From JAHQVI01 sp050330195 (GTDB taxonomy: Bacteria; Pseudomonadota; Alphaproteobacteria; Rhizobiales; Rhodomicrobiaceae): a stretch of 64,000 nt of DNA. Where the stretch lies: assembly GCA_050330195.1 (NCBI GenBank), contig JBHJOB010000006.1, positions 1 to 64,000 of the forward strand. The letters are read 5' to 3'. Made by a program: the position numbers and the translations under genes. Positions 15,652 through 24,400 of this stretch are shown here, piece by piece; the first letter of the stretch is position 1, and each line of letters opens with the position of its first letter. The notes beneath the pieces are model-generated. The model saw only the letters and a program-made list of their open reading frames with translations. It did no database searches and was not told the origin of the DNA.

Positions 15652-17580
15652 ATGCGTTTTCCGCCATCTCTGCTCGACGAAATCCGCGCCCGGATCCCGG
15701 TCAGCGATGTGGTCGGCCGCCGCGTGAAACTGAAGCGGCAGGGCCGGGAATATTCCGGTTTGTCCCCCTTCAAGCAGGAAAAGACGCCATCCTTCACCGT
15801 CAATGACCAGAAGGGCTTCTATCATTGCTTCGCCACCGGCGAACATGGCGACATCTTCACTTTCCTGATGAAAATCGAGGGGCTCTCCTTTCCCGAAGCG
15901 GTCGAGCGGCTGGCGCGCGACGCCAATGTCGAGATGCCGAAGCCGACGCGCGAGGAAGAGGTGCGCGAGGCGATCTCGGTCACGCTGCGCAAGATCACCG
16001 AGGCGTCCTGTGCCTTCTTCGAGAAGGCGCTTGCCAGCTCCGAAGGCCGCGAGGCGCGCGCCTATCTGGAGCGGCGCGGCCTGACAGCCGATGACATCGA
16101 ACGCTTCCGCCTCGGCTATGCACCGGCGGCGCGCAACCGACTGAAGGATCATCTCGCCGCGCTAGGCTTCCGCCCCGAGGACATGGCCGTATCGGGAATG
16201 CTGATTGCGGGCGATGACATTCCCGTCAGCTATGACCGTTTCCGCGACAGGCTGATCTTCCCGATCACCGACATGCGCGGCGACGTCATCGCATTCGGCG
16301 GGCGCGCGCTCGCTCCGGACCAGCAGCCGAAATATCTGAACTCGCCCGAGACGCCGCTCTTCCACAAGGGCACGGTGCTGTTCAACGCAGCCGCCGCCCG
16401 CAAGGCCGCGCACGACCGGCGCGCCATCATCGTCGCCGAAGGTTATATGGACGTGATCGCCTTCGCCCGCGCCGGCCTGCCTCACGCCGTCGCCCCGCTC
16501 GGCACGGCGCTGACGCCGGAGCAGTTGGGCCTTCTCTGGCGCATGGCGGACGAGCCGCTTCTGTGCTTCGACGGCGACACTGCCGGCATCAAGGCGGCGC
16601 ATCGCGCGGTCGAAACCGCCCTGCCGCTCCTCCGCCCCGGCAAGAGCCTCGCTTTCGTCTTCCTGCCCGAGGGACTCGATCCTGACGACCTCCTGCGCGA
16701 ACAGGGTTCGGAAGCCGTCGGCGAGGCGCTGAAAGGGGCCAGACCGCTGGTCGATGTGTTGTGGACCAAGGAGCTGAGCGCCGATGAATGGAAGACCCCG
16801 GAACGGCGCGCGCAGCTCGAACAGCGCCTTCACGAGTTGACGGAGTCCATCGGCGACAAGACGGTGCGCCAATATTATGCGCAGGAAATCCGCAAGCGGC
16901 TTCGAGACCAGTTCAACAGCTTCAGATCCGCCCCGCAGAACGCACATGGAGGCCCGCGTGGCGGCGAGCGCTTCCCCAACCGGCCGGGCACCGGTCAGCG
17001 CATGGCGGGCGGCTTCACCGGCGGCAAGAGGCCAGCCTATCAGCCCGCCGCGGTTGCCGGCGCAACGGCCTCGCTTGTGGAAAGTCCGCTTGTCAATGCG
17101 CAGGGCGGGGGAGGCGGCCTCTCCCATCGCGAAATCCTGCTCGTGGAGACATTGCTCAACCATCCCTGGCTGCTGGACGAATTTGCCGAGGAAATCATCG
17201 CGATCCAGTTCGAGTCAGATGTGCTCAAAAGGCTTCGCGACGCGATATTTACGGTTTATGGTGGCCAGAATCCCCTTGACAATCAAGCTTTGCGCCATCA
17301 ATTGGAGAAATTGGGCTATTCTAATCTTTTGGCCCGTATCGAGCACGCCATTACGCATAAGAGCGATTGGAACACGCAGCCCGACGCGTCACGCGACGAC
17401 GTCTTGATTGGCTGGCGGCATAGGCTGGCGCTGCACCGTAAGTCGGAGTTGAAACGGGAGCTGGAGTCGGCGGAACGAGCACTCGCAATTGATCCATCTG
17501 AGGAAAATTTCTTGAAGCTGCAGGACCTGTTCAAGCAAGTCTGGAGCATGGATGGTCTTGAGGCAACGTCAGAGGGTTAA
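15652..17580 (+). CDS. dnaG: DNA primase
   Basis: DnaG synthesises RNA primers at the replication fork. It is 642 residues long: an N-terminal zinc-ribbon-like domain (about 35-75), a Toprim core (IIVAEGYMDVIAF and LLCFDGDTAG at about 260-310), a glycine-rich linker (about 425-485) and a C-terminal helicase-interaction region. In the zinc domain the expected C-x2-H-x17-C-x2-C is here S38, K41, C59 and T62, so three of four ligands are missing. The start ATG 15652 gives the conserved MRFPPSLLDEIR. rpoD follows 336 bp downstream, the classic macromolecular-synthesis order. Confidence 0.95.
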   Translation: MRFPPSLLDEIRARIPVSDVVGRRVKLKRQGREYSGLSPFKQEKTPSFTVNDQKGFYHCFATGEHGDIFTFLMKIEGLSFPEAVERLARDANVEMPKPTREEEVREAISVTLRKITEASCAFFEKALASSEGREARAYLERRGLTADDIERFRLGYAPAARNRLKDHLAALGFRPEDMAVSGMLIAGDDIPVSYDRFRDRLIFPITDMRGDVIAFGGRALAPDQQPKYLNSPETPLFHKGTVLFNAAAARKAAHDRRAIIVAEGYMDVIAFARAGLPHAVAPLGTALTPEQLGLLWRMADEPLLCFDGDTAGIKAAHRAVETALPLLRPGKSLAFVFLPEGLDPDDLLREQGSEAVGEALKGARPLVDVLWTKELSADEWKTPERRAQLEQRLHELTESIGDKTVRQYYAQEIRKRLRDQFNSFRSAPQNAHGGPRGGERFPNRPGTGQRMAGGFTGGKRPAYQPAAVAGATASLVESPLVNAQGGGGGLSHREILLVETLLNHPWLLDEFAEEIIAIQFESDVLKRLRDAIFTVYGGQNPLDNQALRHQLEKLGYSNLLARIEHAITHKSDWNTQPDASRDDVLIGWRHRLALHRKSELKRELESAERALAIDPSEENFLKLQDLFKQVWSMDGLEATSEG

Positions 17581-17916
17581 AGGGCTATTGAGCGGCACTT
17601 TAAAACTCGCAATGGAGTGCGGCTTCAATAACTGTTAACCCTCCTAGCGTAGCCGTTCTCGAGGGGGACCATTTGCGAAATGATTCGTTCAGCCGATCAT
17701 AAAGCAAGCGTTGGCGACTCTCTGCTGGAGACCTGAGCAGAAGCAGGTCGCGCGCGTTCGATTTTCATCGGTCCTGACCGGTGTTTCATTCGCCGCGCGA
17801 TTGTTAACGAAACGCGGCCGCACCAGTTCCGTCATTTGCCGAAGGCGGAGCGGGCATGAAGCGGCATTATTTTGGAAGCCACTTATTTTAAGACCGGCGA
17901 CCATCTGGAGTTTGGG
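17581..17916. other. 336-bp gap between dnaG and rpoD
   Basis: No gene is supported here. The gap presumably holds the rpoD promoter(s) and leader; I could not pick a convincing -35/-10 pair by eye. Short open frames in it are non-homologous. Confidence 0.6.
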
Positions 17917-19941
17917 ATGGCAACGACAGCGAAGCGCGAAGAGCAGGACACAGCAACGGCCGAGACGACGGACAGCCCGGTTCTGGATCTGTCTGATCAG
18001 GCCGTAAAGAAGATGATCAAGGCCGCCAAGGCGCGCGGCTTCATTACCTATGACGAATTGAACGAGGTACTGCCCTCCAGCGAAGTGTCCTCCGAGCAGA
18101 TCGAGGACGTCATGTCGATGCTGTCCGACATGGGCATCAATGTCGTTGACAGCGACGAGGTCGAGGAAGCCGACAGTGGCGCGCTCGACGACGATGATGC
18201 AGACAACGGCATGGCCGCCGCCGTCCCCGCCAAGCCGGAAAAATCGACCGAGATTTCGACCGACCGCACCGACGATCCCGTCCGCATGTATCTTCGCGAG
18301 ATGGGCTCTGTCGAGCTGCTTTCGCGCGAGGGCGAAATCGCCATCGCCAAGCGGATCGAGGCCGGCCGCGAATCCATGATCGCCGGGCTTTGCGAAAGCC
18401 CCCTCACCTTCCAGGCCATCATCATCTGGCGCGACGAGCTGAACGAAGGCAAGATTCTGCTGCGCGACATCATCGACCTGGAAGCCACCTATTCCGGCCC
18501 TTTTGCACGCGAGCCTGAAACCTCCGGCGAGGGCCATGTCAACGGCGCCGCCAATGGCGTTCAGGCAGCGCCGGCCGCCGCGCCTGCGGCCAATGACGAC
18601 GAACCGGCAACCGCCGAAGGCGAGACCGCGTCCAGCGACGACGACATGGACGAGGACGAATTCGAAAACGCCATGTCGCTGGCCGCGATGGAAGCGGAGC
18701 TGAAGCCGAAGGTCCTTGAGACGTTCGATGCGATCGCGGGCAACTACAAGAAGCTGCGCAAGCTCCAGGACGAACTGGTCGAGCGCAAGCTGCACGATGA
18801 ATCCCCGCTCAGCCCGGCGCAGGAGAAGCGTTACAAGAAGCTCAAGATCGAGATCATCGGCGACGTGAAAAGCCTGTCGCTGAACTCCAACCGCATCGAG
18901 GCGCTGGTCGAGCAGCTTTATGACATCAACAAGCGTCTGATGGGCTTTGAGGGCCGTCTCCTGCGTCTTGCGGAAAGCTTCAAGGTCAAGCGCGACGAGT
19001 TCATCAAGGAATATCAGGGCAACGAGCTTGACCCGAATTGGGCGGACCGTGTCGGCGGCTTGAAAAGCAGGGGCTGGAAGGGCTTCATCGAGAACGACCG
19101 CGACCGCGTCGAGGATATTCGCAAGGAAATTCAGGGCCTCGCATCCGAAACCGGTCTGGAAATTTCTGAATATCGCCGTATCGTCACTATCGTGAAGAAG
19201 GGCGAGCGCGAAGCGCGCGAAGCCAAGCGTGAGATGGTCGAGGCAAACCTGCGTCTCGTGATTTCGATCGCCAAGAAATACACCAATCGCGGCCTGCAAT
19301 TCCTCGACCTCATTCAGGAAGGCAATATCGGCCTGATGAAAGCGGTCGACAAGTTCGAATATCGGCGCGGCTACAAGTTCTCCACCTACGCGACATGGTG
19401 GATCAGGCAGGCGATCACACGCTCCATCGCGGACCAGGCGCGCACCATCCGTATCCCGGTGCATATGATCGAGACGATCAACAAGATCGTCCGCACCTCG
19501 CGCCAGATGCTCCATGAGATCGGCCGCGAACCGACGCCGGAAGAGCTTGCCGAAAAGCTGTCCATGCCGCTCGACAAGGTTCGCAAGGTGTTGAAGATCG
19601 CCAAGGAGCCGATCTCGCTGGAAACGCCGATTGGCGACGAGGAAGACTCGCATCTGGGCGACTTCATCGAGGACAAGAACGCGATCCTGCCTATCGACGC
19701 CGCAATCCAGTCCAACCTGCGGGAAACGACGACGCGCGTTCTCGCCAGCCTGACGCCGCGCGAGGAGCGTGTCCTGCGGATGCGTTTCGGCATCGGCATG
19801 AATACGGACCACACCCTCGAAGAAGTCGGCCAGCAATTTTCCGTCACCCGCGAACGTATCCGCCAGATCGAAGCCAAGGCGCTGCGCAAGCTGAAGCATC
19901 CGAGCCGCAGCCGCAAGCTGCGCAGCTTCCTGGATAATTGA
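17917..19941 (+). CDS. rpoD: RNA polymerase primary sigma factor (sigma-70/RpoD)
   Basis: RpoD is the housekeeping sigma factor, 674 residues. Region 1.1 is at the N terminus (VLDLSDQAVKKMIKAAKARG), followed by region 1.2 (DDPVRMYLREMGSVELLSR), a long acidic non-conserved insert (about 195-255, Ala/Glu/Asp-rich), region 2 (YKFSTYATWWIRQAITRS), region 3, and region 4 with the -35-binding helix-turn-helix (SVTRERIRQIEAKALRKLKH). The start ATG 17917 (MATTAKREEQD) is chosen over a TTG 45 bp upstream because relatives start with MAT and a GGAG lies just upstream. Confidence 0.97.
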   Translation: MATTAKREEQDTATAETTDSPVLDLSDQAVKKMIKAAKARGFITYDELNEVLPSSEVSSEQIEDVMSMLSDMGINVVDSDEVEEADSGALDDDDADNGMAAAVPAKPEKSTEISTDRTDDPVRMYLREMGSVELLSREGEIAIAKRIEAGRESMIAGLCESPLTFQAIIIWRDELNEGKILLRDIIDLEATYSGPFAREPETSGEGHVNGAANGVQAAPAAAPAANDDEPATAEGETASSDDDMDEDEFENAMSLAAMEAELKPKVLETFDAIAGNYKKLRKLQDELVERKLHDESPLSPAQEKRYKKLKIEIIGDVKSLSLNSNRIEALVEQLYDINKRLMGFEGRLLRLAESFKVKRDEFIKEYQGNELDPNWADRVGGLKSRGWKGFIENDRDRVEDIRKEIQGLASETGLEISEYRRIVTIVKKGEREAREAKREMVEANLRLVISIAKKYTNRGLQFLDLIQEGNIGLMKAVDKFEYRRGYKFSTYATWWIRQAITRSIADQARTIRIPVHMIETINKIVRTSRQMLHEIGREPTPEELAEKLSMPLDKVRKVLKIAKEPISLETPIGDEEDSHLGDFIEDKNAILPIDAAIQSNLRETTTRVLASLTPREERVLRMRFGIGMNTDHTLEEVGQQFSVTRERIRQIEAKALRKLKHPSRSRKLRSFLDN

Positions 19942-19953
19942 CGATAGCGGACA

Positions 19954-20628
19954 GTGGGCTGTTTTCCTCAGACATCTGGCTCACGGGGTAGCCTGAAGTG
20001 GATTCAGCGCGCGGTTGAGCAAAACCCGGTGCGTTATCTCGACAGTTTGATTTTGCCGACTCTGGAGAACGCCCAGACAATATCCTGGCGTTCTCCAATT
20101 GCAGCAGATGAATTTGCGGAATATCGAGACACAGCTTTTCTTGAGAAGATCGGCGCCAGTGATTTGGCGACGGAACTTGTGGCATTCTGGCCTCGCCACG
20201 GACCGCAATGGGATGCTCTGGCCTGTTCCGATGCAGGCCATATCCTTCTTGTCGAGGCTAAGGCTCATATTGACGAGCTTTGTTCACCACCAACTGGCGC
20301 GGGCGATGTTTCCCGTGCAATGATCCAGAATGCCCTGTCCGAAACAGCCGCGTATCTTGGCGCAAGACCAATTGCGCCCTGGACGGATGCCTTTTATCAA
20401 GTGGCCAACCGTATTGCGCATCTTCATTTCCTTCGAAAGCACGGCAAACCAGCCTGGTTGATCCTGGTCAACTTTACGGGCGACCTGGACATGAATGGCC
20501 CTGCTTCACAAGCGGAGTGGGAAGCCGCCTACCGAGTTGTATGGCACGTATTAGGGCTGAACAGACAACATGCGCTGGCTCGATATATTGTCCATGTATA
20601 TCCGGTCGTCACGAATTTCAGCGATTGA
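19954..20628 (+). CDS. PD-(D/E)XK-like hypothetical protein
   Basis: This 224-residue cytosolic protein has no recognised name. The central segment WPRHGPQWDALA (Asp87) is followed after 13 residues by ILLVEAKAHIDEL (Glu101, Lys103). That spacing, D-x13-E-x-K preceded by a hydrophobic strand, is what PD-(D/E)XK nuclease-fold proteins show. The C-terminal part has HLHFLRKHGKPAWLILVNF, consistent with another core strand. The start GTG 19954 is uncertain; homology-like text begins near residue 15. It sits 12 bp after the rpoD stop codon, with no terminator visible between. Nuclease activity is an inference from motif spacing. Confidence 0.65.
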   Translation: MGCFPQTSGSRGSLKWIQRAVEQNPVRYLDSLILPTLENAQTISWRSPIAADEFAEYRDTAFLEKIGASDLATELVAFWPRHGPQWDALACSDAGHILLVEAKAHIDELCSPPTGAGDVSRAMIQNALSETAAYLGARPIAPWTDAFYQVANRIAHLHFLRKHGKPAWLILVNFTGDLDMNGPASQAEWEAAYRVVWHVLGLNRQHALARYIVHVYPVVTNFSD

Positions 20629-20700
20629 TTGGTCCGTCCGTAGTTCAAGGTAAGCCTTGTGCCGATCATCCCTCGCGCCAGCGCCTGAGGCTCACATCAC

Positions 20701-21654
20701 TCACCTTGCGGCGAATTCCGCCGAGGTCTGCTCGATCTCGTCGAGCTGGCGCATGGTTGCTTCGTAGCCTTCGGCAATGGCGGGCTTTGATTTGTGAAAA
20801 TCGAAAAGCCCCATATCGGCAAGGCGCGGGGTGATGACGATGTCGGGCGGATCGCCGGCAAGACGCGCGCGGGCGATCCGGTCCTGCGTGACGTTGAACG
20901 CCTCCAGCAGCACGCGGGTTATGCCGGGGGCGTTCTGATCGCTTCCCTGGCCGAAAACCTGATGCCGCAGATTGCGCAATATGGGAATGCGCCGCTTTTT
21001 AGGAGCTGCCTCCTCCGGCAAGGCATCCGCGCCATTGGCAACGGGGATCGAGGCGCTGTCGAGCGCTGTCGCCTCCATCGGCATCAGCGCCGTGCGCGAA
21101 ATCCCGCCATGATGCAGGTTGACGCCGATGACGAGGCTCGCCCCCATGGCCCGGCAGACCGCGACCGGCACCGGATTGACGAAAGCGCCATCCATGAGCC
21201 AGCGGCCATTGATCTGGATCGGACGGAAAATTCCCGGCAAGGCATAGGAGGCGCGGATCGCCGCCACGAGTGGGCCCTTGGTCAGCCAGATCTCGCGGCC
21301 CGAGCCGATCTCGGTCGCAACCGCCACGAAAGTCTGCTCCAGATCCTCGATGCCGATATTTTCCAGCTCCCGGTCCAGCGTTCGACGGAGCCTTGCGCCC
21401 GACATCAGGCCTCCGCCGGTCATGTCAAGATCGAGAAACCGGAGGACGCTGCGCGGGGTCAGCCGGGTGACGAACTCCTCCAGCTCGTCGAGCTTGCCGG
21501 CCGCGTGACAGCCGCCCACCACCGCGCCGATCGAGGTTCCGGCGATGATGCTCGGCGCCAGCCCGTAAGCTTTCAGCGCCTTCAACACGCCGATATGGGC
21601 CCAGCCGCGCGCCGCGCCGCCGCCCAGAGCTATGCCGATCTTATTGCGTTCCAT
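20701..21654 (-). CDS. patatin-like phospholipase family protein (RssA-like)
   Basis: This predicted serine lipid acyl hydrolase has 317 residues. The oxyanion glycine run GGGAARG is at 11-17, the nucleophile elbow GTSIG at 39-43 (Ser41), and the catalytic Asp155 is in DGAFVNPVP. Together these form the complete Ser-Asp dyad of patatins. The N terminus (KIGIALGGGAARGWAHIGVL) is typical of the RssA/NTE-like cytosolic or inner-membrane-associated group. It is convergent with the PD-(D/E)XK-like gene, with a 72-bp gap. The substrate is unknown. Confidence 0.88.
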   Translation of the reverse strand: MERNKIGIALGGGAARGWAHIGVLKALKAYGLAPSIIAGTSIGAVVGGCHAAGKLDELEEFVTRLTPRSVLRFLDLDMTGGGLMSGARLRRTLDRELENIGIEDLEQTFVAVATEIGSGREIWLTKGPLVAAIRASYALPGIFRPIQINGRWLMDGAFVNPVPVAVCRAMGASLVIGVNLHHGGISRTALMPMEATALDSASIPVANGADALPEEAAPKKRRIPILRNLRHQVFGQGSDQNAPGITRVLLEAFNVTQDRIARARLAGDPPDIVITPRLADMGLFDFHKSKPAIAEGYEATMRQLDEIEQTSAEFAAR

Positions 21655-21889
21655 CGCGTCTTGTCATCTTTCGCGCTTTCATCCAGGAAAAATGGCTGCG
21701 CCGTCCATTCCCCCTCATCTGGTGTTCGGCTGAAGCCCATGATAAACGCCCTGCCATGAGCTGGGCTTGCCGGCATGGTCGTCGACCGGCCGCAATCCGA
21801 AGCTGTGAAAAACCGGTTGCGGGACAAGGTCCGATGGGGCAGCATCCACGCGCGTTTCGAACACGGACATAAAGACGGACAGGCTCGAT

Positions 21890-22144
21890 ATGGCGACTCA
21901 CGGCGTCCCGCACTTCTGCAATGACATCGGTGTTGAAAAAATTCACATCGGCGTCAGGGAATTTCAATGCATGGGCGCCCGCCCGCCCGCCGATCATCCT
22001 CATATCTATCTCGATATGGGGGCCGACAATCAAATTGTTTGTCCCTATTGCTCCACACTTTATGTTTACGACCCCAATCTCGGCGCCGACCAGTCCGACC
22101 CGCCCTATTGCCTCTATCAGAGCGATGGCCGCAGCGCCGCTTGA
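21890..22144 (+). CDS. CHCC-type zinc-finger protein (NDUFS6-like)
   Basis: This 84-residue protein has the CHCC zinc-finger pattern: Cys27 (FQCMG), His36 or His38 in DHPHIYLDMG, and the pair Cys51 and Cys54 in VCPYCSTLYVY. In alphaproteobacteria such proteins are related to the NDUFS6/NUMM accessory subunit of respiratory complex I. It starts at ATG 21890 and lies 18 bp upstream of an FAD monooxygenase on the same strand, suggesting cotranscription. Complex I association is known for the family, not shown here. Confidence 0.82.
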   Translation: MATHGVPHFCNDIGVEKIHIGVREFQCMGARPPADHPHIYLDMGADNQIVCPYCSTLYVYDPNLGADQSDPPYCLYQSDGRSAA

Positions 22145-22162
22145 GCAACCGGTTGGGGGGGC

Positions 22163-23350
22163 ATGAGTCCTCAGCGGCCGCAGATCCAGCCGCTCCTCAT
22201 CGCCGGAGGCGGCATAGGCGGTTTAAGCACCGCGATCGCGCTGGCGAAATGCGGCATCCGGTCTCTCGTGCTGGAAGCGGCGCAGACCTTCAGCGAAAGC
22301 GGCGCGGGTATCCAGATCGGGCCGAATGGCAGCCGTGTTCTCTTGTCCTGGGGCCTTGGCGACGCGCTCGCGGAACATGCGGCGCGGCCGGAACGGATCG
22401 CCATCGGCGACGGCCTGTCGGGGCGCGAACTGGCGTCGATTCCGCTTGGACCGAAGGCCGAAGCCCGGTACGGCGCTCCCTATCATGTCAGCGAGCGGCG
22501 TTTTCTGCACCGTATTCTCCTTCAGAAAGCCGCGAGCCTCGCCAATATCTCCGTCGAGACCGGATTCCATCTCGCTGATCTCCGCCAGCATGAAACGGGT
22601 GTTTCGGTCACGGCAAGCGATGGCCGAAGCATCGAGGGCATCGCTCTTGTCGGCGCGGACGGCGTGCATTCAACGGTGAGGCAAAGGCTGTTCGGCGCAT
22701 TGCCTCGTTATTCGGGCCGAAATGCATGGCGCGCCACCGCCCCGCTTCAGCTCGACGCAGAGGGAACGGACCCTGCGGTCCGGCTCTGGATGGCTCCGGG
22801 CGCGCATCTCGTTCACTATTCATGCGGCGAGCGGGGCCCCCTGAACGCGGTCGCGGTGACAAGCGGACCAGCCGCTTCCCCCGGTTGGGGCACGGCCGGC
22901 AATATTGGCGATCTCCATGATGCATTTGCCGGCTGGGGAGCAATCCCCCGGAGCATTCTCGACCACTTTGGCGACTGGATGACATGGCCGCTGCTGGAGC
23001 TTGCGCCTTTGCCGGGCTGGACGCAAGGGCGCATCACCCTACTCGGCGACGCGGCGCATCCGCTGATGCCGTTTCTGGCCTCGGGCGCTATCATGGCCAT
23101 CGAGGACGCCGCTGCTCTCGCCGCCGCACTGACGGAAGCGGATGGCGAGGTGGAACGAGCGTTCCGGGCTTATGAAACGAGGCGCATCCCGCGCACGCGC
23201 CGTGTGCAGCAGGCGTCGGCCCGCATGGGCGAAATCTACCACATGCGGGGCGCCATGCGGCATGCGCGCAATCTGGCTCTCTCGGGGATGCCCGAAATGG
23301 TGCTCGTCCGGCGGAATGACTGGCTCTACGGCTATTCCGCCGTCGACTGA
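22163..23350 (+). CDS. FAD-dependent monooxygenase, salicylate hydroxylase-like
   Basis: This 395-residue class A flavoprotein monooxygenase has the FAD-binding GGGIGG at 15-20, a DG motif in GADGVHSTVRQ at about 163-173, and a GD motif in LLGDAAHPLMP near residue 295. Its nearest functional type is the salicylate/6-hydroxynicotinate hydroxylases, which hydroxylate aromatics with NAD(P)H and oxygen; the substrate is not clear. The start is ATG 22163, 18 bp after the zinc-finger gene. Its 3' end overlaps the convergent lipoprotein gene by 19 bp. Confidence 0.85.
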   Translation: MSPQRPQIQPLLIAGGGIGGLSTAIALAKCGIRSLVLEAAQTFSESGAGIQIGPNGSRVLLSWGLGDALAEHAARPERIAIGDGLSGRELASIPLGPKAEARYGAPYHVSERRFLHRILLQKAASLANISVETGFHLADLRQHETGVSVTASDGRSIEGIALVGADGVHSTVRQRLFGALPRYSGRNAWRATAPLQLDAEGTDPAVRLWMAPGAHLVHYSCGERGPLNAVAVTSGPAASPGWGTAGNIGDLHDAFAGWGAIPRSILDHFGDWMTWPLLELAPLPGWTQGRITLLGDAAHPLMPFLASGAIMAIEDAAALAAALTEADGEVERAFRAYETRRIPRTRRVQQASARMGEIYHMRGAMRHARNLALSGMPEMVLVRRNDWLYGYSAVD

Positions 23351-24024
23351 GCAAGCTGCCCAAGCGCGGCGGTGAAAGCGGGGCTTTCCGTCAGGACCTG
23401 CGTGGAGCGCGCCACCATGTCTTCAAGGGGTTCCGGCTGCAGGAGCGCATTGATCGGATAGCCCTTCCCGCTGAAGGCCAGGCGAACTTTTCGCAAGGGG
23501 GCAGCGCCGCCGCCCGTATTGACGATCAGGTCGCGCCAGCCGAAATTAGAATCCGGTCCGACCAGAAGAGGCGGACGAACGCGCGTGATATGCGAAACCG
23601 GCCGGTACCCGGCCTGCCCCTCCTGAAAGATCACCAGCGAACAGCCGGTCTTCACGCACCAGTCCTGACCGGAGAACAGAACGATCGCCTCCGGCCGCCC
23701 GTCTCCATTCAGATCCGCGCCGACATAGTCGTAATGGCTCGCCGTGCGCTGTTTGGTCAGCCGGTAGCGCTCCGCCGCCTTGCGCAGTTCCTCGACATTC
23801 ACCGGGGCCACCAAGGCGGCATCGGCGGAGGCATCGCGCTGAGGGGTCAGCGAAACAGGCGCCGGGGCATTCAGGGAGGCCGTATCGGGCCCTTCCGTGC
23901 CGCCGCCACAGCCCGCAAGCATGAAACAGGCGAGCAACATTGCAGCGGAAGCCGGATGGAATGACGGCCACATGCGTTGAAGCTTCACATGTCGGAATGT
24001 TGCCATGGATTTTGCCGCTTTCAT
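23332..24024 (-). CDS. putative lipoprotein with EF-hand-like loop
   Basis: The product of about 230 residues has a lipobox (FMLAGC, Cys39), so it is predicted to be membrane-anchored after export. The mature part includes DLNGDGRPEAIVLF, resembling calcium-binding or VCBS/FG-GAP-type loops, and a Cys pair in DWCVKTGCSLVIF. I see no further match to a named family. Start choice is uncertain: ATG 24024, 24006 and 23973 are all possible and all keep the lipobox; none has a strong ribosome site. It is convergent with and overlaps the monooxygenase gene. Confidence 0.65.
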   Translation of the reverse strand: MKAAKSMATFRHVKLQRMWPSFHPASAAMLLACFMLAGCGGGTEGPDTASLNAPAPVSLTPQRDASADAALVAPVNVEELRKAAERYRLTKQRTASHYDYVGADLNGDGRPEAIVLFSGQDWCVKTGCSLVIFQEGQAGYRPVSHITRVRPPLLVGPDSNFGWRDLIVNTGGGAAPLRKVRLAFSGKGYPINALLQPEPLEDMVARSTQVLTESPAFTAALGQLAQSTAE

Positions 24025-24400
24025 GCGTTGACGCCGCGCCTGGACCGCTGGGAAGCCTTCCGGCCCTCTTGAACGAACTATGTGTTTCAACTGGGCATCA
24101 TCAAGGCCTGTTCCGGCCATGCCTACGATAAATCACCCATGCGGTATACGTGCCACATCGCGGGGACAAGATTCCTGCTTGCGGACAGCCCGGCGAAAAA
24201 CGCATGGCTGCCATGCATGACCCGGTGCGCCATTTCGCAGGCACACTGCGTGACGCATAATCTTTGTGCATGGATACCGGAAAGGCGGCGAATTTGTCTT
24301 CGCTCCATCGACAGACCGCTCGGCCTGCTGCCAAGCTGCACGAAAAACGGGCCTGATTTGAAGTCAGGGTTCCCGTTAACGCATTTTCAGGAAACGCTCA
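24025..24400. other. 376-bp divergent gap with a structured leader before the EamA gene
   Basis: No gene is supported. The gap separates divergently transcribed genes and must hold both promoters. At 24346-24377, just before the EamA start, lies a compound hairpin: outer arms AACGGG/CCCGTT and inner arms CCTGA/TCAGG around a 7-base loop, with three unpaired bases on one side. Confidence 0.6.
24346..24377 (+). promoter_or_regulatory. two-part hairpin in the 5' leader of the EamA transporter
   Basis: The outer stem AACGGG (24346-24351) pairs with CCCGTT (24372-24377). The inner stem CCTGA (24352-24356) pairs with TCAGG (24364-24368). Three bases, GTT, bulge on the 3' side. It ends 23 bp before the ATG and about 8 bp before the AGGAAA ribosome site, so it could affect translation. 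No known riboswitch class is recognised. Confidence 0.35.

Noticed and set aside
16162..17163. Open frame of 333 codons on the minus strand
   Set aside because: Antisense to dnaG and without homology.
17689..19899. Open frame of 736 codons on the minus strand
   Set aside because: Antisense to rpoD, with no recognisable domain; a composition effect.
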